NCBI GenBank assembly: GCA_031216445.1 | Contig: CM062198.1 | Location: forward strand, 1,984,001-2,048,000 | Direction of reading: 5' to 3' | Origin: Lateolabrax maculatus | Taxonomy: Eukaryota > Chordata > Actinopteri > Acropomatiformes > Lateolabracidae | DNA length: 64,000 nucleotides | Shown here: in pieces, positions 11,621 to 22,921 of the stretch | How the letters are laid out: each line of letters begins with the position of its first letter | Position numbering within the stretch: position 1 is the stretch's first letter | Position numbers and translations under genes: made by a program | The notes under the pieces: model-generated | Database searches by the model: none | Told to the model about the DNA's origin: nothing | The model's input: the letters and a program-made list of their open reading frames with translations, nothing else

Positions 11621-11701
11621 CCTTAAACAGAGAAGCAGTAACGGGAGAAGGATGAAAAGGCGGTACACAGCTCTCACCTCCACTCCTCTGAATTAAGTGA
11701 G
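11621..11701 (+). repeat. 81-bp direct repeat, copy 2
   Basis: It starts CCTTAAACAGAGAAGCAGTA and pairs with 11091-11171. Divergence of roughly 9 percent suggests the pair is not recent. Confidence 0.85.
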
Positions 11702-12640
11702 GGAGAGGAGCACGATCCCCCTACTGGAGCCCCGTGGTATTACCAACAGATCCACAAACAATTAACCCTCAACAGACAAGGATCTGGATTCCTCTTTTCA
11801 TCTCACTGGCTGCAGTCCCAGTGACCAGTACTAATATACATCTGAAACCAAAAATGAAATTACATGTGCTGAAACTAAAATACCATAACAAGACAAGAAT
11901 GAAATTAGCTTTTCACTAATACCTTTGTCATATATATGTCAAATACTACCTGTCACACCACCACATGGGAACTGTGGGGCCCCAACCAGTGGGGTTGGGG
12001 CTGGGGTTGGGGTATGCTGACGCTACTGCATATGATAGTGTATTTTGATGTGGTCACTGCTGTTTATGACCATGAAATGTGGTTGAAAGGTCCAAGGAAA
12101 AAAGCTAGTAAGTGAACCTTGAGTTACTGCTTCCAAAATAAAAGTTCATCAGATGACTTGGAAGAAAGCTGTTGTGTTAGGATCCAGATGTGGTGTAAAG
12201 TGGTGATCTAAAGGCTGCTGCTCCTAAGTCACATCATAAAAGCAATAAAAAAAAAAAACTGCCTGGAGCTCACTGGCTTTTATTGCCTTTAGCCCATAGC
12301 TTTGCTGCCTCTCCGAGCACTGTATGTGTGCGTGGGTGGATTTGCCTGGTTTTATGAGTGTAGGTGCTCTGTACTGTACCAGTCCAGTCACTATGCTGTT
12401 ATATATATTAACACTGTAATTCTGTTTACTGGTATGAAATCCGGCAGATGAACAGTTAGGGGAAACATGAAATTACATTTTGCAGGTACAGTATATTTTT
12501 ATTCCATAAGATGTACAGATATGTGATTTCTACAGCCCATTTAATATGTACAACAGCTGTAAAAAGAATACAAATATATTCCCCAGGTTATATGTATTTG
12601 GTAATCAGTCCTGGCTCCATAAAACATTAGCAATATGACT
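11702..12640. other. No gene supported
   Basis: Only short chance frames occur here. A small GGGGTTGGGGCTGGGGTTGG run lies at about 11992-12011. Confidence 0.4.
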
Positions 12641-12649
12641 CAATGGCTG

Positions 12650-12900
12650 CATTTCCAATTCTGCAAATGTTTGCTGTGGGGTGTCACAAGGGTGCTGCCT
12701 TGGGCCTATCCTCTACTCTGTTTTTACGAACTATCTTCAGTTTAACTGGAATCAAAGATTCATGGTTATGTATGCTTTTGACTGTATATTATACCATCTG
12801 CTGGCACCATTGATGATTTAAGTTATTTTATATTCCTCTGCAAACATATAGATATTTCATAAAAATAATGGCAATAGTTGCACAAATAAAAGTTGTAATA
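12650..12900 (+). pseudogene. LINE reverse-transcriptase scrap (palm)
   Basis: A plus-strand reading gives CGVSQGCCLGPILYSVFTN and, after a gap, MYAFDCILYHLLAP. This matches the order of the LINE reverse-transcriptase motifs Pro-Gln-Gly-(S/C)-x-Leu-Gly-Pro-Leu and (Y/F)-A-D-D. The second catalytic position reads Y-A-F-D, so the active site is lost. Nothing else of the element is recognisable. Confidence 0.6.
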
Positions 12901-12915
12901 AATTGAATTTTCCTT

Positions 12916-12945
12916 AAAGTCCTTACCACTTCTGGTAAGGACTTT
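12916..12945. repeat. Perfect 12-bp-stem hairpin, 6-nt loop
   Basis: The arms AAAGTCCTTACC (12916-12927) and GGTAAGGACTTT (12934-12945) surround ACTTCT. Confidence 0.9.
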
Positions 12946-13530
12946 TTGTCTTGACAGGAAATAATCTTCCCCACTGTGGAGGATTTTTCTACTTTTCTAT
13001 TCTTCTTAGAATGCAGGGCTTGAGTTCATTATTTGACACCAGCTCTGTTGTATGTGATTAATTCATGGTTTCAAGGGCTAAAATCAGACAGGGAGGTTAC
13101 GATCGAACACTGGCCCCCCACGTATACACTGGACAATAACATTGTACATCACAGTGTGCAAGATGGCTCCAATTAAAAACCCTGATCGCAATGTGTGTTA
13201 CACTGTATCAGTCTTTAGGCAAGTCAAATGTAGACAATGTAAGTAGAACAAATGCAAGCAAAAGGTCATCAATGCATGTCATCTCACCTTTTTTCAAAAC
13301 CTTACCTGACCTAACTTACCTGTAGTATCATGCCACGGATTCATACTCACCAGTGAGGTATCTACGTTTATGTCAATGCTTGTTTCAATGATTATTTACA
13401 CTGTATTCATATAATCATTATATATTTATTTTATGTTCGTACATTCTGATTAGTTGGTTTGTGTATGTGGGTCATACCAGCAATTGCACTGTTGGACATC
13501 GGTGGATGTGTCTTGCAATGTGACCTAGGA
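12946..13530. other. No gene supported
   Basis: Non-coding sequence with no repeat recognised. Confidence 0.4.
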
Positions 13531-13700
13531 CCAAGTCAAGTCAATATTATTTGTATAGCGCCAAATCATAACAAAAGTTATCTCAAGATAATTTTCACAT
13601 AGAGCAGGTCTAGACCGACTCTTTAAAATAGTATTTACAGAGACCCAACAGTTCCCACCATAAGCAGCACTTACTGACAATAGAAGGAAAAACTCCCTTT
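13531..13700 (-). mobile_element. LINE-A 3'-end fragment
   Basis: CAAGTCAAGTCAATATTATT at the left is the TTGACT-type tail of LINE-A in minus orientation. The conserved GCGCCAAATCATAACAAAAG stem-loop region and the GAGACCCAACAGTTCCCACC segment follow. Only the last ~170 bp of the element is present, the usual product of severe 5' truncation. Confidence 0.85.
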
Positions 13701-14158
13701 TTCCACTGTTGTGAATTCACCACTTTTGTTTCAAAATGGTGAACTTTCATCAGGCCAACAACCTCCTGATGGCCAACAACCTCCCGACCCTCAGAAGGGT
13801 TTTACCCAATATTGAAAAATAATCTTCCCCCATTATAGTGTAAGGAATCCACATCTCTGATCTGGTCCTGTGGGCCTTTCAAAATCTATTAGTTTGGATC
13901 AGATGATCACAGCATGTGTGATGTAAAGTTCAAATGCAGAACAGAAGTTTGAGTACCCCTGACATGTGACCATGACCTTACCTTGAACACTAGTGGGCCA
14001 TAAGCAATTTTGGCACTTTCTATCTGCATACAACTCTGAATTCTTGTTGCTACAGCACTGCCTGCTTCCCTGCAATTTAGTTTATCCGCCTCTTCATCTT
14101 CCCTGCATGCAGCTACAATATTGCTTACCTCTAGTCCTCGAGTCTTTTCCTCTGTACA
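13701..14158. other. No gene supported
   Basis: Non-coding. A short duplicated phrase (GGCCAACAACCTCCTGATGG then GGCCAACAACCTCCCGACCC) lies at about 13757-13796. Confidence 0.45.
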
Positions 14159-14628
14159 TGTGAAGGAATTTTCCTTCTTGTATGTTAAACTTCCCTCTTG
14201 TAGGTTAAAGGTAACTTAAGACAGTGCTTCACAGGTCAGGTCAACTGCCTGTCTCTGTTCGCCTGTCTCACTCTGTGTGCCTGACAAGGCCAAGTTGGCT
14301 CTGGCCTCTGGTAGACCAAGGTCTGCTAGATATCTTCTGTTTTCGGGTTTAGACACAACAGGCTGGCGGGATAAGAGAGACTGTAGAGAAGCTTTGCTGT
14401 TGCTAGGACATCAATGGTTGACGTCTTTCCTTGTTTGGATCTGATATCCAATAGAGTCATCACACATGACAGACTGAGTTAGGAATAACCCTAGTTGGAT
14501 ATAGCGGAACTTATCAGTTCTTCAGATTTGGGTAGCAGTACACTGTGATTCACATGTGGTGTTTCCCTTTTCAATCGACATTCAATAAATATTCCTGTGT
14601 ATGACATCCTGGTGTCAGGATTCCAATA
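14159..14628 (+). mobile_element. Solo LTR of the ERV-1 family, plus orientation
   Basis: It starts TGTGAAGGAATTTTCC and runs through segments shared with the LTRs at 19900-20343 (same strand) and 52613-53172 (opposite strand), including TGGTTGACGTCTTTCCTTG and TTAGGAATAACCCTA. A polyadenylation signal AATAAA occurs at about 14584-14589. The 3' end is shortened relative to the others and runs into TTCCAATACAACAAAG. The flanks GTACA (left) and ATACA (right) could be a mutated 5-bp duplication. No internal sequence remains. Confidence 0.75.
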
Positions 14629-14729
14629 CAACAAAGACTGGTAAGGGCATTTCTTTATTTTACCTTACCATTTCTGTGTTTGACGGAATCATAAAGAATC
14701 TATGTGTATTTTCTTTATTTTGAATATTT

Positions 14730-14870
14730 GCTGCTGGCACAGAGGCCTATAACTTTCGGGGTTGCACTTATCCCAATCACCCCTCTGAAGTACAATAAGT
14801 AAATAACAGAAGTATGGAGACTCTGATGCTGCAGCAGTGTTTTATTAATATGCATGGGGGATATGTTAAT
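14730..14870 (+). repeat. Unnamed repeat, copy 1, with locally inverted segment
   Basis: CTGGCACAGAGGCCT (about 14735-14749), CTTTCGGGGTTGCACTTAT and GATGCTGCAGCAGTGTTTTA recur on the opposite strand at about 37065-37245. The 23 bases at 14772-14794, enclosed by ACTTAT and ATAAGT, lie in the opposite orientation relative to their flanks in the two copies. The repeat family is not recognised. Confidence 0.8.
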
Positions 14871-16869
14871 GGAAATGTATTGATGTATTAAGTGTTTAAT
14901 GCTATAGTGTGCATGCTGTAATTATGATAAAAAATCAGTCCAGAGCAAAGGCTAGAAAAAAAGAGAATCTGTAGTTAATTTACCAAACATAAAAAATTAT
15001 TAAAAATTTACAGTTGCGCAGTGAGTTCAGGATGGACATTTTGAGGAGGAAGTTCAATAAGAAACATACGACAGTTCATCAGCTGAACTGTCTTACCATT
15101 AAACCTCAAACATGTTTTTCACACAGCACAATGCCTGAGTAGGTGTAGGTGTAAGATGTAAAATGCTGCATAAACCAGGTGGTCTCACAACCTTAGTTAC
15201 TACGGGCAAGACATGAGCTTGGTAGGTATACCAAGTTAGAAACTATAGATGGAGTCATAAAATGACTAAGGAAATAACCAGAGTTGCGATAACAGCTATA
15301 AAAATAAAAAGGCGGATTTTAAACTAGCATTTGAATAGTAAATGTTGGAGATTTATTTAGTGTGAATTTCCAATAGCAATTTTAATTCACCTCAGGCTCA
15401 ATTTTTAATAATTCAGAAATCTGACTGGATCGTTTGTGGACGACAGTCTGAAGATGAAGCGTATCAAGTTCGGTGTCAATTGAGAGAAAATGTGGGAGGA
15501 AGATTAGCATATGACCTGACTATGACCTATGCACAGAATTTTGTTTATTTTTATGCATAAGAGGGCATATTTCCTCTGAATTCTAATAATACCAATGCGA
15601 AATACAAGGGCAGCTGTCTGGACCGTAATTTACAGATGAATTAAAAATAAAATGTAAAGAAAGGAGATAAGTCTGTCATTAACGAGCAAGCAGAGGCAAT
15701 CACAGAATCACAAAGATCCCACATCACACTATAAGCTAAGTTTTCCTTACGCATGCCTGCAGGAATGGTAGGTAAGAGGTAAAAGGTAGACAAGAAGGAT
15801 AGAATCATGTGTTTCCTTAATGCTTATTTATTGGGCACAGAATCCAATGACTATGCTGCAGCACCCAGCTCCTCTCATACCATGTTAGATCCGTACAGAA
15901 ATTAGAAAAACTAAATAGTAGTGTCAGACAGGAATCAGTACTACTTCTGCGTTACAAGCTACAAAAATAAAAATGTCAAATTCACCTGAGTTGCAATGTT
16001 GGTTGACAGTATAATTTTATTCCTGCAGTTGGTAAAGTTTTCATCACGGTCAGTAAAGCTGACCCCAGTCAATTAAAAAGGAAGCTAAACGTAGCATTCC
16101 TCATTTTTGCACATTTATCTTTTTAGATTGCTGTGAATTTAATTTTTAAAAAGATGCTGAGATAATTTAAAAAAATGCTGACCAGTTTTAACAGCTATGA
16201 TTGCGTTGTTGTCTTGGAACTGCATTTTTCTCATATAGGCGGAAGATTGTGACATGTGTCCACACTATGCAGTTAAAATATTTAAGAAAAAACAGAGGCC
16301 AGACTGATAGCAAATCTCAGCTCGATTGAGCTGCTACGATCGTTCTTAAGTTCTTCATTGAGTTTGTATTAGCAGAGATACTTTGTGTGCTTTGATTGTT
16401 GAGTTTTACGGTATTTCTGATTGTTTATATTTAAAGATTCCTAATGATATTATTGAAAGTAATTTTAAGTAATTAAATGTATTTTGACCCGTTTGATGAC
16501 CAATCGTCTTTGTTCAGGTTAAAGGTTAAACTTTAGTTAAACAGCACTGGCTCCAGCTGCATCTGGCGCTGCTCCATTTTGCTATACAGTAACATTTTGT
16601 TGTTTTTTCAGTCAGTCCCACACACTGTTAACCTTGTGATGTGGAACTTAGACCGTCTGATAACACACACACAGGAACACACATCCCTTGCTGTTTCTTT
16701 GGGTTGTTTACATTCCATTTCAGACACAGAGCGATTGTTAGTTCTGCATGCATCAGAGAAGATTCAAACTTAATTTGACCATTTTAGATGTACTCTTAAA
16801 TTGAAACTGTTGCGTCTCTTAAGAGTTTATCATGGGCTTTGTTTTAAACAATGATGAATTTTTAACTTA
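14871..16869. other. No gene; AT-rich spacer
   Basis: About 2 kb without any frame above 60 codons apart from the chance frame at 16579-16773. I recognise no repeat or domain. Confidence 0.45.
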
Positions 16870-18010
16870 AGCTCTTTCACATAAATAGATTTTGGAACTG
16901 AATGCAGTTTTGCCACGCATTAAGCAAAATCATTAAGGCATTAAACCTTTTATTGACTCTTTTTTAGAGCAAGGTGTTCTCACACCTGCCTCTAGCCAGA
17001 AAACCACATACATTTATCATTAAAGCTAACAAACCTGGAGAATGGCGCTTTGTTCAAGATCTGGAAAGCTGTTAATGCAATTCTGACTGATGTCAATTCT
17101 AATTTGGCCTCATTACCTCATGAGTTTAAATTTTACATAGTGGTGCATTTGTGTTCAGTATTGTTTTTCTGATAGTCAGTATTAATTCTGACTCACCTAC
17201 AATATAGGCTTCAGAGATAAAGAGAGACCTTGATGGCCTTGTTGACCTGATGGAAACTTGTTACTTTTGAGAAAACATGTAGACAGACTCTATTCTCCTC
17301 CTGAAATGTTTGACGGAAAGAGGTGACATCGCTTGCTAAGCGGTCAGCATGGTCACCTAACTGGAGTACATTTTGGATAATGGTCAGGTCCTCTCAACAG
17401 ACAGAGTTCTGCTGCTGTTTGCAGTGCCTCCTCCACACATGAAAGAAGATCTGCTCCTTCTTAGCCATGACCAGTCACTGCAAGTATTGGACTCATGGAT
17501 ACTCTGCAATGATCTTTGTCGCTTTGTGCTGCCACTCTGAACTCTGCTCCTGAACTCTTCAATGAACTGATAACATGACATCAGCATTCACAAACCGAAG
17601 GCGGCTCTCACATCAGCATCAGCTTTGGGCTTGCCAGACAATGAACTGCCTTTTGTTTACATGTACAAGAAAAAGACAGCTTCATCATGGGAATCTTCGT
17701 TCATACACATGGCTCTCATTATCGCCTGATGGCTTTCTATTTTCTAAGCTGCCTCCTGTAATTCAGGAGATGCCAGGATACTTATGAATTGTTACAGCTA
17801 AAGCTATTCTAAATGGGAAATCAGCCTCATTGACATGGGCTCTTGTAAAGTTTTAATTTCATGCTGTTTTAAACATTCTGAAGACTTCTGCCACCAACAC
17901 ATGACAGTGACTTCAAATACGGTTACAATGTGACCATTCTGTTTAATGCTGACATCTTTGTTCAAAGAGCCCGCCTTTACATCCAGCTACATTAGTCACA
18001 TTGATTGACT
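16870..18010 (+). pseudogene. Decayed class I ERV pol (RT to RNase H)
   Basis: Short readable pieces in three frames occur in the order of a retroviral polymerase. About 16950-17070 gives LLLTLF and EQGV-type residues and then KANKPGEWRFVQDL, a typical fingers motif. At about 17590-17660 are ALTSASALGLPDNELPFVYM-like residues of the region linking RT to RNase H. About 17745-17775 gives a GDA/PGYL-like piece. Stops and shifts are dense and no catalytic Y-x-D-D is readable. It is in the orientation of the ERV pieces at 18773-20343 and may belong to the same or a related provirus. The general class is likely, the exact family is not established. Confidence 0.6.
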
Positions 18011-18772
18011 TAAGATAAGTGCAAAATATAATTACACGACTGTGAAATGCTAGTTAATACTGTTTGATCACCTAGGCCAGATTTGAAGCAAACCCTGTTC
18101 CAAATGCTGATTAGTTTCTTTTGTGAAAATTCAGGCTATGCAGTCACTACTGAAACAGGTGTAGTGGAGGCACATACTTTGCCTCCTTGAACATCTTGTT
18201 AAGGAGCTAGGTTGTAGGCACTAACACATGCCTGTATTTTAGTATTATTACAGCAGCCTAACAAATAATAATTATTATTTTGATAATAATTATGATAGTA
18301 CACTTTATTAAATGGCATACACATACCACAGTGATTGGTCATCCATGCTCAAAACACTTTGTACTTTAAGAAGGAGGATAACTACTGATTACATTGTCTT
18401 CTACTATCCATTTCAATTTATATCAGTACTGTATAGCATATCTGTCTTCATCTTAACTCTTGGCATTACATTAGGGTGTTTGCCCTATTAACTATTTAAG
18501 ATGGGTATGAATGTTATTCTTTTTAGTGTACTTTACTATTCTTTAGGTAACGTTAAGTTAGCTCTGAGGCCAATAATTTCATTACTGATAATGAAGTTTG
18601 CATTGTTATCAAGTATATGACAATAAACTTAAACCTTGAACTAGCTGAGAGCCAGACTGCCACCATGTACATCGATTCAAGATATTTTGGTGTCACCCAT
18701 GAATTTGGTTGTATGATATCGTCTAGTAAACCAAACCAACACTCAAACCAAACTAACTCCAATAAAGAATTG
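18011..18772. other. No gene supported
   Basis: Non-coding, AT-rich. It lies between two ERV-derived blocks but shows no retroviral similarity I can read. Confidence 0.4.
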
Positions 18773-19185
18773 TCATCTGTTTCAGGTGGGTGAGTTGGTA
18801 CTAATCAAATCTTTGGATGAGGTATCTATGTGGAAATGTCTGTTCCAGGTGCTGCTGATATGAGGACTGCGTTTAAGCTTGAGGGCAGAGCAGAATGGAT
18901 CCATGCTTCAAGGTGCAGATCGGCTTCCCAAACGGCTAGTGACGTGAAAAGCCATGGCAAGTGAAAGGGTGGTTCTTCCTCTTCTTCCTTCTGCTGAGTG
19001 GGCCCAGGCTGAGAACCAATCAAGATGATCCAGAAAATGAGTTAACGCTTTGGCCAATGTGTTTTGGGTCAACTGAACACAAATGGAAAATAATCGACGA
19101 GCACCTCAGTGCTTAGCAGCGAAGTAAGACTTCTCACCACACAAACATACAATGAGCAAACTAAGAAGAAAAACAATGTTATGGT
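18773..19185 (+). pseudogene. ERV-1 integrase C-terminus and env N-terminus, broken
   Basis: The reading FQVGELVLIKSLDEVS (about 18780-18830), then AEWIHASRC (about 18890), matches the C-terminal integrase region of the minus-strand ERV at 28996-29880. In an overlapping frame near 18955-19010 it gives KVKGWFFLFFLLLSGPRLR, equivalent to the env signal peptide of that ERV. The frames are interrupted and most of env is missing: similarity ends near RRYEK at about 19188, where Penelope-like coding begins. This is a second, deleted copy of the same ERV family, in plus orientation. Confidence 0.75.
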
Positions 19186-19908
19186 GAGAAGATATGAGAA
19201 ACTTGGCGTTATCAGAACCCTGCAACACAGAGCTGACAATGTACCCACCAGCTCGCAGGCCCAAGGGAAAGAACATGAGTACCTGAGGGATGCCCTCAAA
19301 ACTTGTGGTTATCCCAAATGGACCTTTGTAAAAACTGCAGCTGGTTCCAGAAAGAACACCAACAAAGTGGTTGAGGAAGAAAAACAAAACAAACGAAACA
19401 ACATAGTCATCCCATATGTGTCTGGGGTATCTAAAAAACTCAGGAGGATCTTTAACAAGCACCGTATCCCTGTGTATTTAAACCCAGCAACACACTCAGA
19501 CAGAGACTGGTACATCCCAAAGACCAAACACCACACACCCAGAAACGCAATCTGGTGTATGCAGTCCAGTGCAACGAGGAATGCAACAACCTCTACATTG
19601 GTGAAACAAAACAACCATTACCTAAACGCATGGCCCAACACAGGAGGGCTAACTCCTCAGGCCTAGACTCTGCTGTCTATTTACACCTCAAGGAGAAAGC
19701 TCACTCCTATGAGGACAACAATGTTCACATCTTGGACAGAGAGGATAGATGGTTTGAAAGAGGAGTAAAGGAAGCCATCTATGCAAAAGTGCAAAAACCA
19801 TCTCTCAACAGAGGAGGAGGTCTGCGACACCACCTATCTCCACTTTACAATGCTGCCATTTCATCTCTTCCCAGGAGATTCAACAACTGTTTCACTCTGT
19901 GTGCCTGA
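19109..19908 (+). pseudogene. Penelope-like element 3' part with GIY-YIG endonuclease, fused to env remnant
   Basis: Frame 19109-19666 opens in ERV env-like residues (LSSEVRLLTTQTY, then RRYEK). It passes into Penelope-type sequence: LQHRADNV, EYLRDALKTCGYPKW, a basic KRNNIVIPYVSGVSKKLRRI and HRIPVYL. These belong to the region after the RT in Penelope-like elements. Frame 19555-19908 carries the endonuclease: VYAVQCNEECNNLYIGETKQ contains the Y-x-V and YIG core, then KRMAQHRRAN, DREDRWFERGVKEAIY and SLNRGGGLRHHLSPLYNAA. In known members this nuclease nicks DNA for target-primed insertion. A frameshift near 19530 separates the two frames, and the RT palm is absent. It is a truncated element inside an ERV. 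Confidence 0.8.
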
Positions 19909-20343
19909 CAAGGCCGAGTTGGCTCTGGCCTCTCGTAGACCAAGGTCAGCTAGTTAGCTTCTGTATTCAGGTTTAGACACAACAGGCTGGCGCCTGGTTG
20001 TTGACGCTGGATAAGAGATACTGTAGAGAGGCTATGGTGTTGCTAGGACAGCAATGGTTGACGTCTTTCCTTGTTTGGATCTGATATCCAAAAGAGTCAT
20101 CACACATGACAGGCTGAGTTAGGAATAACCCTATTTGGATATAGCGGAATTTATTAGTTCTGGGGAAGGTTCAATACTGAGCTTCAGGACACCATCTTCA
20201 GATTTGGGTAGCAGTACGCTGTGATTCACACGTGGCTTTTCCTGTTTCTCCTCGATCGAGCTTCAATAAATATTCCTGTGTAAGACATCCCGGTCTCCTG
20301 AAACTTCTTGTTAGACTGAACCAGCTCTAAGATTTCCATCACA
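19900..20343 (+). mobile_element. ERV-1 LTR, 5'-truncated
   Basis: From ACTCTGTGTGCCTGACAAGG to the end GATTTCCATCACA the segment matches the LTRs at 14159 and 52613. The first ~100 bases of the LTR are missing at the Penelope junction. An AATAAA signal lies at about 20265. The 3' end is complete, ending in CA at 20343. It is the likely 3' LTR of the ERV copy that begins at 18773. Confidence 0.8.
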
Positions 20344-20965
20344 AGCACTTTTTACTTGAGTCAAAGAGGCCAGCTGATTTTTGCCACTGGTTGGTTTTCT
20401 AGAAAAGGAGTTTTCTAGAATCAGCTAGGATCAGCTCACCTTAACAATTGAGTAAGCAATTATGGAGAGAGATGGTTGATATTTGGAGAGCCAAACATGA
20501 CAAAGCTTTGGTGTTTGACGACCTGGGAATGAGAACGGGTTGACAGATACAGCCTTCCCTTTATTATTTCATAGACATACCATACAGCTTTAATGAAAAG
20601 AACCTGATCATTCATGACTGATCCCTTCAAAATAACCTGTTCAAACTTGAGTTTAAAATCACCCCAGTTATGATCCATTGTGAGTTCCTGTTAGCACTCA
20701 GTTCCACACATTCACAACTCTGAGTTACTGGGCCAGAAACCTCACAAGTATTTATTTGGTCACTGAGCACCTGAAGAGTTACTCAACTATTCATGAATTT
20801 TAGTCAAAGTTGTATATTAGTAATTTAAAAATAAATGATCACAACATAACACATGTCAAAACTAGAACTGTCAAATTAAAGCATTAATTTCAATTAATTA
20901 CAAAAAGACTACTGATGTTCTATTAATCCGTTGTTTACTGTGTTTTACCACTGATTTTATATGAT
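20344..20965. other. No gene supported
   Basis: Non-coding. GGTTTTCTAGAAAAGGAG followed by TTTTCTAGAATCAGC at about 20391-20425 is a small near-tandem repeat. Confidence 0.4.
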
Positions 20966-21033
20966 GTAAGGTGACCTTGAGTGCCATGAAAGGCGCCACC
21001 AAATAAAATTTATTATTATTATCATTATTATTA
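20966..21033 (+). mobile_element. L2-type LINE/SINE 3' tail with (ATT)n
   Basis: GTAAGGTGACCTTGAGTGCC, then AAAGGCGCCACCAAATAAAA and an ATT trinucleotide run. This is the layout of the conserved 3' stem-loop and tail of fish L2-like elements. Only the tail is present. Confidence 0.65.
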
Positions 21034-21210
21034 AATATGTTGTGATGTCACCTGCTGGTACATCCATGTTTTAATCTAAGATTTAAGGTGAGCACATGGA
21101 AATTTGCCTTCAGCAGATGAATGACACATCCTTCTACTAACAAACCACCTAAACTGACTCCTTTCTATGCAAGTTGTAGAGTACAATAGTTGTAATTTAA
21201 GCTTTTTACC
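21034..21210. other. No feature recognised
   Basis: Short spacer between two repeat tails. Confidence 0.4.
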
Positions 21211-21359
21211 TTGGTCCCACAGTCCAAAGACATGCAAGTTAGGTTCATCAGTGACTCTGAATAGCCCAGGGTGTAACACGCCTCTCAGCTGGGATTGGCT
21301 CAAACCCCCCAGAAACTCTCTTAGGATAAGCGGTATAGAAACTTGATGGATGGATGGAT
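21211..21359 (+). repeat. Dispersed repeat with (GGAT)n tail
   Basis: CAGTCCAAAGACATGCAAG, then AGGATAAGCGGTATAGAAAC and a GATGGATGGATG tail. It is the same family as the minus-strand copy at 50258-50520. The tail style suggests the 3' end of an RTE-like LINE or its SINE. Confidence 0.7.
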
Positions 21360-22921
21360 TCTCCTCTGTGAAATGCTGCACACAAGTTTTGAGTATGGCA
21401 GTTGCTCGTTAGTTTAAAGTAAACATATGAGTTAATAAACTTGCCCAGGACATTATTCTGCATAATGTGATTAGTCGATCATAAACAAAGGGTTTGAATT
21501 ATTCATTAAGCCAAGGTCCCAAAGGTTTGCAACATAATAACAGTAAAGTGGCTCTGTTCATTTGAGCTGCCATCACTGGTTTAGAGGTGGGTGGGTGAGC
21601 TGCTTAGGCCAGTGACCTCCTGCTCAGCACAGACAGTCACTAACAGTCAGCTGTGTGGTGGAGATCGCGAGTTTGTTAGAGTTTACTTTGATTGTCTTTG
21701 TGTGCACAGCTTGCTTTGTTGTTTGTTGTTTGTGGTATGAAAATGGTCAATGCCATTCTATATTGAAGATACATGAAGCATAAACATACAACACAATAGA
21801 AATGTTACAATATTAAAATGTCCAACAATGCTCAGTCAACACTGAGCTTGCTGCATGTTGGGATACCTCTTACTGGGTGGAAGTGAGTTTAAAGGATACA
21901 CAGGTGTTTTCAGTGACTGGCTAATTAGACCTCCGCTCAGGTTAAAGCTGTGGCGAACCTGTATGATCAATATGAATGATTACAGGGTGAATTCTGCCCA
22001 GCTACAGTGTAAATAATTTTTTTGTCAAATAACAGTAAAGTGCTGGCGGCAGAGACACCAGTAATATATTATAATTCTACAGTATCCATACTGTTGAACG
22101 ATTTCACCGTCTATTACGGTAAAGATGAAATGCAGTGTATTTTTTCTGATTAGCTGTGAATTGTTCACCTCTTCCCAGCAGAGAGCAGGTCAGTGAAGAG
22201 AAACAGTATTGGAGCAACATCAGCTTCAAAGCCTGTTTATCCGGTCTAGTAAGCAAAGCTTGTAAACCATTTCCTCTGTTTAAGCTACAACCTGCTCTTT
22301 TATGTGCACAATGAAATTATACAGCACTAGATAGATAGCAGCAGTCGATATACCATCGTATGGGTGAATACTCAATTCTGATTGGCTCCAGGGTGTCCAT
22401 TATTATTTGATAATGAACCCCTACTAAGTACTTCAGTGAGACAGTCTGTTCACCGTTGTAAATTAATGCCTTATTGTCTTATTTCCAATACTGAGTGTGG
22501 TCCTACAGTGGCTCATCGAAACATGGCTGATAATTTTTTTGTGAAAATCTTGATATTGATTCGGGACAATGACGTGGCTGGATAGCTAGCTCGTCTCGTT
22601 AGTGAACATACTGTCATATTATCTTTACTGTTTATCAACCATATGCATTTTGTTGACATTCCTGCTAGCATACCATTAGCTTTCTGGCTGATAGCTGAGT
22701 CAAAGGGTTACATGAGCTGGACAGACTAGTGGGCTTACTGGAGTACTGAACCAGTAATGATTAGTTTGTTAGTCAAACCCTCAGTAGTTATCAGGGAAAC
22801 TGAGGTATGGCTTGAGAAAAGCTTTAGATTTTGATTGCAAAAAGCATGAATATATAAATTAATGGTCTTAATTTTTTTCTTTGGCGACCATGAGTTAAGC
22901 AGGATAATATCCTCTGAGGTT
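21360..22921. other. No gene; possible MITE near 22335-22440
   Basis: No coding is supported. The stretch GTGAATACTCAATTCTGATTGG (about 22364) with a CATTATTATTTGATAATG fold resembles a common fish MITE, but I cannot set ends or a target duplication. Confidence 0.3.
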
